Positions 42,001 through 51,513 are shown, numbered from the stretch's first letter. The stretch is 64,000 nt of DNA from Nodosilinea sp. E11 (GCF_032813545.1 NZ_CP136520.1:738001-802000); one strand, 5' to 3'. Made by a program: numbers and translations. The notes: generated from the letters alone by a model not told the origin.

Positions 42001-43692
42001 CTTCAGGTACGCGCCAACCTGGTGATACCGTTGCTCTGTGGCGATCGTCTGTGGGGGCTGCTGTGTATTCATCAGTGTAGTGGCCCTCGCCAATGGCTCG
42101 AGACCGACATTGAACTAGGACAGCAGTTGGCCAACCAGTTGGCGATCGCCATTCAGCAGTCCATTTTGGTTGAGCAGTTGCAATCAGAACTCACCGAGCG
42201 ACAGCAGGCCCAGCAGGCCCTCACCGAGCGCAACCAAGAGCTTGCCATTGCCAACCAAGAGTTGAGCCGCGCCACCCGTCTCAAAGATGAGTTCTTAGCC
42301 AACATGAGCCACGAGTTGCGCACCCCCCTCAACGTCATTCTAGGCTTTGCCCAAATCTTAAACGCCGATCTCTCCCTCCAAGCCCAGCAGCGCGACTATA
42401 TCCGCATCATGCACCGCAGCGGCGACCATCTTCTGCACCTGATTAACGACATTCTCGATCTGTCTAAAATTTCCGCTAACCGCATCACCCTTGAGCCCGA
42501 AAGCACCGATCTTTTCAGTTTGCTCCACGACATCCAAGCCATGTTCCAAGAGCAGGCCGAAGACAAAGATCTCCGCTTCAACCTGGCGCTAGCACCCGAT
42601 CTGCCCCAGTACATCATTGTTGACCCCCAAAAACTGCGTCAAGTGCTCATCAATCTGCTGGGCAATGCTGTCAAATTTACCGAAGAAGGTAGCATCGTTC
42701 TACGGGTTGCCCGTTTACCCGCCGATGGCGGCAGGTTTGAGCCCGATTCAGACGCCGTCATCCATCTGTCCTTTAGCGTTGAAGACACGGGCATCGGCAT
42801 CGCTCCCACTGAACTCACAGCGATCTTTGATGCCTTTACCCAGGCCAAAGCCGGCAAAATTTCTTTAGAAGGTACCGGCCTGGGGCTGACGATCAGCCGC
42901 AGTCTAGTGCACTTAATGGGGGGTGAACTGACCGTTAGAAGCACTCAAGGCCAGGGCAGCACCTTTTGTTTCTCGCTGCCCTTTGCGCTGGGCAGGGCCG
43001 AAGATGTCGCCCTAGACAACGATCTCGGTCCAGTGATTGGCCTGGCCCCAGGGCAGCCCACCTACCGCATTTTAGTTGTGGACGACCAGCCCGAAAACCG
43101 CTATTTGCTAGTGGCGGCCCTCTCCCAAATTGGGCTGGTGGTAGAAGAGGCTAGCAGTGGAGCCGAGGCAATCGCCCGCTGGCGGCAGTGGCAGCCCCAC
43201 CTGATCTGGATGGATCTACGCATGCCAGACCAAGATGGCTGTGACACGACCCGCCGCATTCGGTCAGAGGCGAAGGCTAGCGGCCTTCCTGACCCCATCA
43301 TCATCGCTCTGACAGCCCAGGCTTCTAACGATGAGCGCAGCCAGGCCTTTGCCGCAGGCTGCGATGACTTTTTGAGCAAACCCGTTCAGCTTGATCAGTT
43401 GCTGGGCAAAATAACCGACCACCTGGGCCTGCAATATCGCCACGCCGAATCACCAGAACCTCAAATCTCCTCTCGCCTCGACGCCAGTGCCCTTCAAGTC
43501 ATGCCACCCGACTGGATCGCCGCTCTTTATCAGACGGCGTTACTCTGCGATAGCTACGATACGGCTCGACTCATTCAGCAAATTCCGGCTGAGCATACTG
43601 AGTTGATCAATCGCCTCAGTCGATGTCTGGAGGAGTACAAGTTTGAAGTAATCTTACGACTGACCCAGCCCCACCTTGAAGCCACGGCCTAA
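39091..43692 (+). CDS. Membrane-anchored six-PAS GAF hybrid histidine kinase
   Basis: A 1533-residue kinase, the largest protein here. Two closely spaced N-terminal helices (about 12-32 and 42-60) would anchor it without a large periplasmic loop. Six PAS domains follow (about 85-860); the last two are close duplicates, both opening R..FEQA-like then GIN[QV].. and IQANQYFCDLLGY-like. A GAF domain (about 865-1025) precedes HisKA with His in NMSHELRTPLNVILGF (about 1072), HATPase (LRQVLINLLGNAVKF, GTGLGLTIS), a receiver after LAPGQPTYRILVVDDQPEN with Asp in LIWMDLRMPDQDG, and the shared C-terminal module. It starts with GTG at 39091. The duplicated PAS pairs suggest recent internal expansion. 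Confidence 0.9.
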   Translation: MRQRRESTRSVGSTLLLSLVLQAAAVAGLIGVLLVNSLATAESSLTLAIALCAGLEAVALSLTIGQRTAAKPMAAATGPGQAIAATLQSAEARYLSILEEQTELIARFKPDGSIIFVNDAYCRYFGLPRANLEGRSYEPRVYPADQPVINRCLAALSPDHPISTVENRVYAKGEVRWTKWTNKALYDEQGHLIELQSVGQDIHDRKQAELALAASETRFQRLVAASPAVIYTVIEGATGIVRFEYLSPAAEEIHEISVADLLQNGSLISEQMHPDDRERYRKAYSASLAAMETFTCEWRIITPSGKTKWLKASSRPEQRPNGEVAWHGIILDISERKRAELERSTLQAALLEAQQVAHIGNWEFDLTSQTITWSPELFHMFGLDPAQGEPTYADYLQLIHPDDVELLQQLVNQAAIAGTPYRLDYRALLPDGSMRYHEGRGRVERDRNGQVVRLFGTALDITDRKLSEIALQASQLRLQLALDSSGTGTWDWNMQTNQVVFDEKQWKAFLGFDPDEPLSNSITEWDNRIHPEDKAQLQADVSQHIAGHTEIYESTHRIRCQDGSYKWNSVQGKIIEWDEQGNPVRFIGIYRDISDSKRAAEALQTSEARFRGIFEQAAVGINQADASGQFIQANQYFCDLLGYTQAELLSLNFRDVTHPDDLNPASISRLFTGELEFVTIEKRYRHKQGDWIWTQATLSAIRDGAGQVVSDLAIVVDIRDLRWANAALQASEARLRAIFDQALAGINQVDTLGQFTEANQYFCDLLGYSRAELLALTIEDLIHPEDFAQYREPVAQILRGEIDNLRLERRQRHKNGDWIWTETMISLLRDEDGQIVGNLAVVIDIRDRKQAEQTIRLQAERETLLREITQHIRQSLDLQTIFNTACQEIRACLQADRVGIFKFYSHADYNAGELVAEAVVNDFAPAIASPIRDHCFGARQAAFYTKGHYSIANDIYQDDLEPCYVELLAQLQVRANLVIPLLCGDRLWGLLCIHQCSGPRQWLETDIELGQQLANQLAIAIQQSILVEQLQSELTERQQAQQALTERNQELAIANQELSRATRLKDEFLANMSHELRTPLNVILGFAQILNADLSLQAQQRDYIRIMHRSGDHLLHLINDILDLSKISANRITLEPESTDLFSLLHDIQAMFQEQAEDKDLRFNLALAPDLPQYIIVDPQKLRQVLINLLGNAVKFTEEGSIVLRVARLPADGGRFEPDSDAVIHLSFSVEDTGIGIAPTELTAIFDAFTQAKAGKISLEGTGLGLTISRSLVHLMGGELTVRSTQGQGSTFCFSLPFALGRAEDVALDNDLGPVIGLAPGQPTYRILVVDDQPENRYLLVAALSQIGLVVEEASSGAEAIARWRQWQPHLIWMDLRMPDQDGCDTTRRIRSEAKASGLPDPIIIALTAQASNDERSQAFAAGCDDFLSKPVQLDQLLGKITDHLGLQYRHAESPEPQISSRLDASALQVMPPDWIAALYQTALLCDSYDTARLIQQIPAEHTELINRLSRCLEEYKFEVILRLTQPHLEATA

Positions 43693-43872
43693 ACCACCAC
43701 TGAGCCCAATTCGCCCCTGGCAAACCTGGCGTGAACCCATCGACTAGCCCCAAACCCTGTTTACAAAAGCAACCCTTTTGGTTGGTTGGGGCAGTGAGCC
43801 GGGAATAATCGAGGGTGACAGCGTATCCTTAGACGGTAGAGACAATTAGGTGTGGTGAGTCGGTCTAGCACG

Positions 43873-44253
43873 ATGGTCAAACAAATCCTGGTGATTGACG
43901 ACGAAGACGATATTCGTGAAATTGCTAAGGTCAGTCTCCAGATCTCGAAGCAGTGGCAAGTGCTGACGGCCTGTTCTGGGCAAGAAGGGGTGGCGATCGC
44001 CACCGCATACCAGCCCGATGCCATTTTACTAGACGTCATCATGCCCGACGTAGATGGCCTGACCACCCTTGACACCCTCAAAAAAACCCCGGCGACTCAG
44101 CGCATTCCGGTGATCATGTTGACGGCAACGGGCGGTATTGTCTCTGATCAACAATACGCTGAGCTCGGGGCCCAGGCCATCATGGCCAAACCCTTTGACC
44201 CCGGCCTACTAGGGGATCAAATTGCCGCAGCTCTGCACTGGGATAGCGACTAG
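43873..44253 (+). CDS. Single-domain response regulator (CheY-like)
   Basis: About 126 residues, one receiver domain: QILVIDDEDDIREI, Asp in AILLDVIMPDVDG, Thr in VIMLTATGG, Lys in IMAKPFDP. There is no output domain, so it is likely a phosphorelay shuttle or acts by protein contact. It lies 180 bases after the large hybrid kinase gene, same strand, and may serve it. ATG at 43873 gives a compact receiver; upstream GTG codons at 43852 and 43855 are alternatives. Confidence 0.88.
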   Translation: MVKQILVIDDEDDIREIAKVSLQISKQWQVLTACSGQEGVAIATAYQPDAILLDVIMPDVDGLTTLDTLKKTPATQRIPVIMLTATGGIVSDQQYAELGAQAIMAKPFDPGLLGDQIAAALHWDSD

Positions 44254-44338
44254 CGCTAACGCTTGCCAACCCCAGCATCAGTCGCGCCCCCGAGCCTACG
44301 CCATATCGCCATAACGGAAACCCATTTGAGAGCAGTTA

Positions 44339-44430
44339 CGGGCTAGTGGATTTCCGCTCCACGCCTTCGCGAGGGCAGGCTCTACACAGGAATGACGGCT
44401 TTGGCCTAACCTGATTGGCTTTAGCTATAG
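44339..44430 (+). repeat. Dispersed repeat, copy 2, with nested insertion
   Basis: This matches 37-98 (GGGCTAGTGGATT, AGGAATGACGGCT, TTGGCTTTAGCTATAG) but has an extra segment near 44361-44390 (ACGCCTTCGCGAGGGCAGG and following) that copy 1 lacks. The extra segment resembles the short CTTCGCGA-type elements at 51983 and 52166. The rest of the 44254-44673 spacer shows no gene. Confidence 0.7.
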
Positions 44431-44673
44431 TAGACATTTCACCGGTTTTGTCCATCAATCAACATTTTGATTAACCCCCAAATCTGGCAACCCTCCACAG
44501 AGATGTCACATTTGAGCTTTACGCTTTAGGCACAGGAGTTCATTTAGCCATCAAACACAGTCGGTTAGGATTTTAGCAGCAAGGTCTATCTGCGTTGTTC
44601 ATCCACCGTTGCCAGGAGAGCTAAGCTTAGAGAAACTTGTCATACCGCTGATATTAGCCTCACCCTAACCCAG

Positions 44674-46284
44674 ATGAACTCAAGCGCAGAGAGCAACTAC
44701 AGTGGCAACATTCTGATCGTAGATGATTCCCCTGACAATCTACGAGTTTTATCTACTAGCCTGACTAATATAGGCTATAAGGTTCGCTGTGTTACCAATG
44801 GCGAAATGGCTCTGCTCAGCATTAACTCTTGTCCGCCAGATCTTATTTTGCTCGACATTTGCATGCCTGTTTTAGATGGGTATGCCGTCTGCCAAAAAAT
44901 CAAAGCCAACCCCAGCACAAAAGATATTCCTATTATCTTCTTAAGTGCGCTTGACAATGTAGTAGACAAAGTTAAGGCCTTTCAAATGGGGGGTGCTGAC
45001 TACGTCACCAAGCCTTTTCATACGGAGGAAATATTAGCGCGAATTGCCAACCAGCTCACTATCCAACGGTTACAACATCAGCTGGCAACGCAAAACCAAA
45101 AGTTGAAACAGGAAATTGAGGCCCACAAAAAGACTGAATCAGCCTTACAGGATGCTAAAGAGGCTGCCGAAATCGCCAATCATGCAAAAAGCAATTTTAT
45201 AGCTCGCATGAGCCACGAGCTTCGGACCCCTTTAAACAGCATATTAGGGTTTTCTGGGCTAATGAATAACAGCTTAGCTCTTTCTCCAGAGCATAAAGAC
45301 TATGTTAAAAGTATTTATCAGAGCGCTCGTCTTCTTCTACAAATTATCAACCAAATTTTAAGCATCACCAAAGGAGAATCCAATCAAATTTCTCTCAGTG
45401 AGCAGACCTTTGACCTATATTCATTCTTAAAATCTATAGCGTCAGATTGGCAGTTTCAGGCTCAGAAAAAGGGGCTTAATTTCGATCTTTCCCTCAGCTC
45501 CAGCGTACCTAGACTTATTCGAGCAGATGTCAGCAAGTTGCGCCAAATTGTGCTACAGCTTCTAAAGAATTCCGTGCAGTTTACGGATTCAGGACAGGTC
45601 AGTCTGCGGGTGATGACCGAGGATAGCGGCTGGGGAAAATTGCCTCCTCTTGATTGCACTAAAAAGGGAGCAAGACACAACCCCATCCTTCTGTTTTTTG
45701 AAATTGAAGACACTGGTTCTGGAATCGCTGACTACGAGATGAGCCGTCTTTTTCAAGCTTTTTCACAAACTGAGTCAGGACAACGATCAGAGCGTGGGGT
45801 CGGTCTTGGCCTCTATATCAGCCATCAATATCTTCAGGCAATCGGCGGCAATATAACGCTGTCGAGTACTCCCGGCCAGGGGACAAACGTGCGTTTCTAT
45901 GTTCCCGTTGAAGTAGTGCCCTTAGAACTAGCTCCAGAAGTGCAGGTTCAACCCATAGAGCTAGGGACTTACAGCAATGTTTTCCCAAAAAACCCTGTAG
46001 TCTCGCCTAGTGACGTTGAAGGTATGATAATTAAAACATTAGGGGAAGGATTGTCGACAGCCTGGGTCAACCGGCTCAATAGAGCTGCCATTCAAGGATC
46101 CGACCACCAAATTGCCAAGCTAATTCAGGATATTCCAGGCACTCAATCATCTCTAGTTGCTGCACTTTCAGAATGGAATCGAAATTTTCAGTTTGACCAA
46201 ATTATTACGATTACTCAACGGATTTTGGAGGGTTCTAACGTAACTTCTAACTATGGGTTCATGGCGACAGACCCCAAAGGCTAA
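44674..46284 (+). CDS. Receiver-first histidine kinase
   Basis: A 536-residue soluble protein. An N-terminal receiver (about 10-130; ILIVDDSPDNLRVL, Asp in LILLDICMPVLDGY, YVTKPF) is followed by a coiled coil, HisKA with His in ARMSHELRTPLNSILGF (about 181), HATPase (about 270-415; LRQIVLQLLKNSVQF, GVGLGLYIS) and the C-terminal module shared with five other kinases. There is no sensor domain: input probably arrives by phosphorylation of the receiver. The gene is AT-richer than its 5' neighbours. Confidence 0.9.
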   Translation: MNSSAESNYSGNILIVDDSPDNLRVLSTSLTNIGYKVRCVTNGEMALLSINSCPPDLILLDICMPVLDGYAVCQKIKANPSTKDIPIIFLSALDNVVDKVKAFQMGGADYVTKPFHTEEILARIANQLTIQRLQHQLATQNQKLKQEIEAHKKTESALQDAKEAAEIANHAKSNFIARMSHELRTPLNSILGFSGLMNNSLALSPEHKDYVKSIYQSARLLLQIINQILSITKGESNQISLSEQTFDLYSFLKSIASDWQFQAQKKGLNFDLSLSSSVPRLIRADVSKLRQIVLQLLKNSVQFTDSGQVSLRVMTEDSGWGKLPPLDCTKKGARHNPILLFFEIEDTGSGIADYEMSRLFQAFSQTESGQRSERGVGLGLYISHQYLQAIGGNITLSSTPGQGTNVRFYVPVEVVPLELAPEVQVQPIELGTYSNVFPKNPVVSPSDVEGMIIKTLGEGLSTAWVNRLNRAAIQGSDHQIAKLIQDIPGTQSSLVAALSEWNRNFQFDQIITITQRILEGSNVTSNYGFMATDPKG

Positions 46285-46400
46285 GACCGCATCTTCAATA
46301 GGAACGTTGCTTAATAGAGTTATTGTTTGCCAAAGCCTGCAATGCCTACCCATGGATAGTTCGCCCAGTGATGTTTTAGCCCTAACCCAGGACGCTGCCT

Positions 46401-49400
46401 ATGACTAAGCGACTTAGTCAGCATCTATGGCGGCTACTTTCAGGTGCGATCGCGGCCACAGCGATCGCATTATTGCTTCAGGTACAGATTTTTCAGTCCC
46501 TAGAGCAGATAGCTTACCGTTGCCTCTTTGACCTGCGCGGCCCGGTGCCCGTCGATGAGCGCGTCGTGATCATCGCCATTGACGATGTCAGCCTGAGAGA
46601 GTTAGGGCGTTTCCCCTGGCCACGCCACTACTATACGCAGTTGCTCGATCAACTCACGACCTACCGGGTCAGTGTGGTGGTGATGAACCTGCTGTGGTCA
46701 GAACCCAGCCCCGATGATGCGGCATTAGCCCAGGCCATCCAACGGCAGGGGGCTACGGTGCTGGCCCAGGCCTGGGATGCCGAAGGAGACATGCTCAAGC
46801 CGGTGCCCATTTTAGATCAATCGGCGATCGCCACGGGTCACATTTTGCGGCAGGAAGACACCGACGGGTTAGTGCGTCAAGTCAATCCTCTGCTACAGAG
46901 CCAGCCAGCCTTAGGGTTTGCGGCAATCCAAGCCTACAACCTAGTGGCGGGCTCGGTTTTTCTTCCCGATATGGCGGCCCCCCTCTGGCTCAACTGGCCT
47001 GGCCCCGCTGCCCAGATTGACACCTATTCATTTATCGATGTGCTGCGAGGCCGCATTGATGCCCAAGTCTTTCGTAACAAAATCGTGCTAGTCGGCGCAA
47101 CGGCGGCGGGACTCGACCCCCTCGTCAACCCCTTTGATCGCAACCCGCCGACCAGTGGGCTATACCTTCATGCCACCGCAATCGATAACCTACTACAAAA
47201 CAGTGCGCTGCGCCCTTTGGGTAGCCTGCAATTTTGGCTGCTCTTACTGCTCAGTGCGCCCAGCGTTAGCTGGCTGCTGACAGGCTGGAATACCCGCCAA
47301 CAGCTGTTGGCCATGGTCGGTCTATGCGGCGGGTGGGGACTGCTCAGCCTATTGCTGTTTCACGCTAACTACTGGCTACCCACGGCCGCTCCCATCAGTC
47401 TATTTATCCTGACTGCGGCTACGGTTGCCCTCTGCGATCGCCTCCGCGAAGACTACCTACTGCGGCGTCAGGTGACTTACCTCTGGCACCACTATCACCA
47501 AGACCTGCCCGCCGATACCCAGGCAGGCTGGACATCTACCCAAAAGCCCCCCCGACCCAAAGGTGCGCTGTCTCAGGTAGCCCAACTAGCCGATCTGGCC
47601 CAACAGCTAGGGCGATCTCAGGCGATGCAAATTGCGATCGCCCGCAGTTTGCCGATGGGCCTAATGGCCGTAGATGGAGAGGGCCTGATCTGGTTCTGCA
47701 ACCCCGTTGCCACTCAGCTGTTTCAGACGACCGTGGGCAGCCTAATTCATCCGGCGGTCGTGCCCCACTGGCTGAGTGCAACTCAGTGGCAAACCAGTCT
47801 CGACAAGTTAGGCTTCGGCAACAGCGTCCGCTATAGCGATCTACACCGGAGCGATCGCTGGTTTGATCTAATTCTTCAGCCCTTACCCTCCCAAAGTGCC
47901 CTGCACCCCTTTACGGGCAACGCCTCCAACCCTAGTTTTTTGCTGATCTTAGAAGAAATTACTAACCACAAACAGGCCGAGGCCGCCCTACAAGAGGCCA
48001 AAGAAGCTGCCCTGCGGGAGGCCGAGCGCAGTGCGGCAGCCAGTCGCGCTAAAGGCGATTTTTTAGCCCACATGAGCCATGAGCTTCGCACCCCACTCAA
48101 CGTCATTCTGGGTTTTACCCAAGTGATTAGCCACGATCAGGCGCTGTCCATTGACCACCGCACCCACCTCAAAATTATTAATCGCAGCGGCCAGCATCTA
48201 TTGAGCATGATTAACGACGTTTTAGAAATTTCTAAAATTGAGGCGGGCAGAATTCAACTCAATAAAACCAGATTTGATCTGTTTCACCTGTTAAATGACC
48301 TAGAGGTCATGGTCAGTGCAAAAGCCCAGGCCAAACACCTAAACTTGGCCTTTGAACCGGCCGCCAATGTCCCGCGTTACATTGCTACCGACGAAGGGAA
48401 ACTACGTCAGATTCTATTGAATCTGCTCGGCAACGCCATCAAATTTACTGAAGTTGGACGCATCACCCTGCGGGTTAGACCGACAAAGTCTTCACCCTCT
48501 ACCTCGCCTATGACTCTAGTTTTTGAGGTCGAGGACACCGGTATAGGCATTGCAGCTGAGGCCCTTGAGCAGTTATTTCACCCCTTTACCCAGGTCAACC
48601 CAGATCAGCTAACCCACGGCGGTGCTGGCCTGGGCCTGGCCATCAGCCAGACCTTTGTGCGCCTCATGGGGGGGGATATTACCGTACACAGCATCCCTAA
48701 CCAAGGAAGCGTCTTCAAATTTCACATCCAGGTTGATCTGGCTAAGGCTCCCCACCCAGCAGACCAGGTTTCTAACAAACGGGTGATCGCCCTGGCCCCT
48801 GGTCAACCCACTTATCGCATTCTGATCGTTGAAGACCTGTGGGAGAATAGTCAGATCTTGGTCAAACTGCTTGAGCCTCTGGGTTTTGACCTATGCCATG
48901 CCAAGGATGGTCAAGCTGGCATTAACCTTTGGAAGCAATGGCATCCTCACTTAATCTTAATGGATCTGCGAATGCCGGTGATGGACGGCATTAAGGCAAC
49001 TCAAACTATCCGCGCTATTGAGTACAGTAGAGGGATAGATAATAACCAAGCTGACGTGACAACCATCCAGCGGGACGAGAATAGAGCCTATCTAGAGATG
49101 TCATCCCTATCTGCCCTTGCCTTCGTTCGCACCAAGATCATTGCCCTCACCGCCAGCCCGTTTGAGGAAACCAAAGCCAATGCGATCGCAATCGGCTGTG
49201 ATGATTTTTTGCGCAAACCGATTCAAGAAAGCCTTCTATTAGCCAAAATAGCTGAACATTTGAATGTGCAGTATCTTTACAAAAATCAAGACATAGCAAC
49301 AGAAGTTCAGTCTTCCTTCACTCACTCAACGCTGCTATCACCTGAGGCCGTTGAAGAAGCGCTTTCACAAATGCCAAGAACCTGGATTCAACAACTGCAT

Positions 49401-49553
49401 GATCTAACAATCAAGGGAGCCGATCGGCTTATGCTCAAGCTAGTTTCAGAGATTCCTAAAGAGCATGATGACATGGCAAAAACCCTTATCCATTGGATAG
49501 AAAATTTTAATTTTGACGAAATCATTCAACTCACTAAATCAAAGTTAAACTAG
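46401..49553 (+). CDS. CHASE2 hybrid histidine kinase
   Basis: A 1050-residue membrane kinase. A first helix (about 12-30) leads into an extracytoplasmic CHASE2 sensor (about 35-270; DLRGPVPVDERVVIIAIDD, IVLVGATAAGL), then three helices (about 275-350). A PAS-like domain (about 400-525), HisKA with His in HMSHELRTPLNVILGF (about 560) and HATPase (LRQILLNLLGNAIKF, GAGLGLAIS) follow. The receiver is entered through LAPGQPTYRILIVEDLWEN, with Asp in LILMDLRMPVMDG. It carries an insertion of about 35 residues before the switch strand (IIALTASPFEE), unlike its relatives. The shared C-terminal module ends the protein. Confidence 0.9.
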   Translation: MTKRLSQHLWRLLSGAIAATAIALLLQVQIFQSLEQIAYRCLFDLRGPVPVDERVVIIAIDDVSLRELGRFPWPRHYYTQLLDQLTTYRVSVVVMNLLWSEPSPDDAALAQAIQRQGATVLAQAWDAEGDMLKPVPILDQSAIATGHILRQEDTDGLVRQVNPLLQSQPALGFAAIQAYNLVAGSVFLPDMAAPLWLNWPGPAAQIDTYSFIDVLRGRIDAQVFRNKIVLVGATAAGLDPLVNPFDRNPPTSGLYLHATAIDNLLQNSALRPLGSLQFWLLLLLSAPSVSWLLTGWNTRQQLLAMVGLCGGWGLLSLLLFHANYWLPTAAPISLFILTAATVALCDRLREDYLLRRQVTYLWHHYHQDLPADTQAGWTSTQKPPRPKGALSQVAQLADLAQQLGRSQAMQIAIARSLPMGLMAVDGEGLIWFCNPVATQLFQTTVGSLIHPAVVPHWLSATQWQTSLDKLGFGNSVRYSDLHRSDRWFDLILQPLPSQSALHPFTGNASNPSFLLILEEITNHKQAEAALQEAKEAALREAERSAAASRAKGDFLAHMSHELRTPLNVILGFTQVISHDQALSIDHRTHLKIINRSGQHLLSMINDVLEISKIEAGRIQLNKTRFDLFHLLNDLEVMVSAKAQAKHLNLAFEPAANVPRYIATDEGKLRQILLNLLGNAIKFTEVGRITLRVRPTKSSPSTSPMTLVFEVEDTGIGIAAEALEQLFHPFTQVNPDQLTHGGAGLGLAISQTFVRLMGGDITVHSIPNQGSVFKFHIQVDLAKAPHPADQVSNKRVIALAPGQPTYRILIVEDLWENSQILVKLLEPLGFDLCHAKDGQAGINLWKQWHPHLILMDLRMPVMDGIKATQTIRAIEYSRGIDNNQADVTTIQRDENRAYLEMSSLSALAFVRTKIIALTASPFEETKANAIAIGCDDFLRKPIQESLLLAKIAEHLNVQYLYKNQDIATEVQSSFTHSTLLSPEAVEEALSQMPRTWIQQLHDLTIKGADRLMLKLVSEIPKEHDDMAKTLIHWIENFNFDEIIQLTKSKLN

Positions 49554-49616
49554 CCAAAACTTAAAAATTTTGATTAAAAACAACTTTTAATTCTTTATCT
49601 AACTCAAAGTCATAGC

Positions 49617-50729
49617 ATGGTCAACTATTCAGCAGGCGATCTACAAGAAGACATTTTATTAGTAGATGATACCCCCGACAATTTACGGGTGCTATCGGCC
49701 ATGCTCACTCACCAGGGCTATGAGGTTCGGAAGGCTTTGAATGGCCCACGAGCGATCGCATCGGTGCAGTCAGACCCACCTGATTTAATTTTGCTCGATA
49801 TTAAGATGCCGGGCATGGACGGCTATGCCGTTTGCCAACAGTTAAAGGCCGACCCTAACACCTGCGATGTGCCAGTTATTTTTATTAGCGCGTTAGATGA
49901 TGCTCTAGATAAAGTTAAAGCCTTTGCCGTAGGCGGGGTAGATTACATTACTAAGCCTTTTCAAGAAATGGAGGTCTTGGCTCGCATTGAGCATCAGCTC
50001 TGTATTCAACGACTCAAGCAACAGCTCTTAGAGCACAATCAAGAATTAGTGCGTTCTAATCGAGAGCTTCAGCAATTTGCCTACGTGGTCTCCCACGACC
50101 TTCAGCAACCGCTACAGAGCATTACCGGTTTTGTCAAAGTCTTGCTGCTAAAGTATGAAAACGACTTTGATGAAATGGCCATTGACTACCTCAGTCGGGT
50201 GCAAAAATCGGGCGATCGCATGCAGCATCTAATTCAAGATTTGCTGTCTTACTCTAAGGTAGGCTCCCAAAACCAGGAGATGAAGCCGGTTGATCTTAAT
50301 GCCGTGTTTAATCAAGTTCTAGACAATCTGAACAGCACGATTATCAAGAATCAGGCTGCTCTAACCTGTGATCCACTTCCCCTAGTGGTGGGATATGAAA
50401 TGCAGCTGGTCCAGCTGATGCAAAACCTCATCGATAATGCCATCAAGTTTGTTAGTCCCGGTGTGACTCCTGAGATTAGAATATCTGCTGCTCAGCAAAA
50501 AAAATACTGGTTGTTCGAAATTCATGACAACGGCATTGGGATTGACTCACAAGATCTCGAAAAAGTTTTTGATATTTTTCATCGCGATAAGGCTGCAAAA
50601 ATCTATCCCGGCACGGGTATTGGCTTAGCCACCTGCAAAAAAATTGTCGAGAATCATGGTGGCAAATTGTGGGCCACATCACAGCTGGGTAAAGGCACCA
50701 CGTTTCATTTCACGATTAAAGGTTCTTAA
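49617..50729 (+). CDS. Receiver-first histidine kinase, phytochrome-kinase-like HisKA
   Basis: A 370-residue protein: N-terminal receiver (about 10-130; DILLVDDTPDNLRVL, Asp in LILLDIKMPGMDGY, YITKPFQ), coiled coil, then HisKA with a different H-box, VVSHDLQQPLQSITGF (His about 160), typical of Cph1-like kinases. HATPase follows (about 255-368; LMQNLIDNAIKF, GTGIGLATC). It lacks the C-terminal module of the other kinases and so is a separate lineage in the cluster. It lies 63 bases after the CHASE2 kinase gene. Confidence 0.9.
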   Translation: MVNYSAGDLQEDILLVDDTPDNLRVLSAMLTHQGYEVRKALNGPRAIASVQSDPPDLILLDIKMPGMDGYAVCQQLKADPNTCDVPVIFISALDDALDKVKAFAVGGVDYITKPFQEMEVLARIEHQLCIQRLKQQLLEHNQELVRSNRELQQFAYVVSHDLQQPLQSITGFVKVLLLKYENDFDEMAIDYLSRVQKSGDRMQHLIQDLLSYSKVGSQNQEMKPVDLNAVFNQVLDNLNSTIIKNQAALTCDPLPLVVGYEMQLVQLMQNLIDNAIKFVSPGVTPEIRISAAQQKKYWLFEIHDNGIGIDSQDLEKVFDIFHRDKAAKIYPGTGIGLATCKKIVENHGGKLWATSQLGKGTTFHFTIKGS

Positions 50730-50804
50730 CCTCAAGCGATCGATAAAATCCAGCAGCCAGACCAAATTTGACCTGCAAAACCCCGATTCCCAAAAGGCCA
50801 ATTC

Positions 50805-50860
50805 GTAGGGGCACATGGCATGCGCCCTGCTGAACCGGGGGTAACCAAATAGGATTTAGT
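50805..50860 (-). repeat. Dispersed repeat, inverted relative of the 20.2-kb units
   Basis: CGTAGGGGCACATGG, CGCCCTGCTGAA and GGGGGT then ATAGGATTT correspond, on the opposite strand, to the units at 20173 and 20275. It sits in the gene-free stretch 50730-50940. Confidence 0.55.
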
Positions 50861-50940
50861 CTTAAGGGCAATCGTTGTCTGCTCCAGCGGCTCTGGAGTC
50901 ATCAGGAAAGGGCTACCACGCCCATGGTTTAGCCGCCGTG

Positions 50941-51513
50941 TTAATCAACCCAGAAGATATCATCCGCTTTGGGTTCGGTTAACGCTTCGGTTGGCAGACC
51001 TGGAGTTGGCTTTGGCAGGCGGGGTTGTGCCCGAGCCACCTCCGGTGCTGAGTGAGGCTGAGCGGCTTGGCTGGTGCGATCGCCCCCATTCGGTTGCTTC
51101 CGCTTGATAAAAGCCGACGACGTAGACTCCTCCGGTGCCAGCGATCGCAGAAACCAATCTAGGGTCTCTTGAGAGAGCCAGCCGCGTAAAACCGCCAGCG
51201 CCCCAATTCTCAACCCCGCCTGCTTCTGTTCCTTCAGCAGAGCGTCTATCTGTTGCGAGTCCAACAGCCCCGCCTACTGAAAGTAATAGCCAATGGGGCT
51301 GTTTCGGCTGCCCGTAGCGAGCTTTGGCCACTGTTCAGCAAAAAACTCAATGGCGTCGCGCTTGACCCACCCGCGCAGCTCAAGAATGTCGCCAAGTCTC
51401 AGATCAGGCTGCCATTGCTGATCTTGAAGCACCACCTCAAGCTGGGCCTGAGAGAGCAATCCTGCCCGCCGCAACAGTTCGCCGAGAGGTCTAGTTTCAG
51501 GTTGAGTTGGCAT
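50941..51513 (-). pseudogene. Double MshEN-like protein gene with an in-frame TAG
   Basis: One continuous frame of 190 codons with a single TAG at 51274-51276; both halves belong to one protein. The first half has PLGELLRRAGLLSQ..., a five-residue spacer and RLGDILELRGWV...; the second half repeats this as PIGYYFQ[stop]AGLLDSQQ, spacer, RIGALAVLRGWLSQ. The 24-residue motif / 5-residue spacer / 24-residue motif layout is that of MshEN domains, which bind cyclic-di-GMP in MshE-type ATPases. Here each first motif has Pro instead of the leading Arg. The stop replaces a position expected to be Gln (CAG to TAG). A Pro-rich tail of about 60 residues follows. It may be a pseudogene, a sequencing error or a read-through gene. 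Confidence 0.75.
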
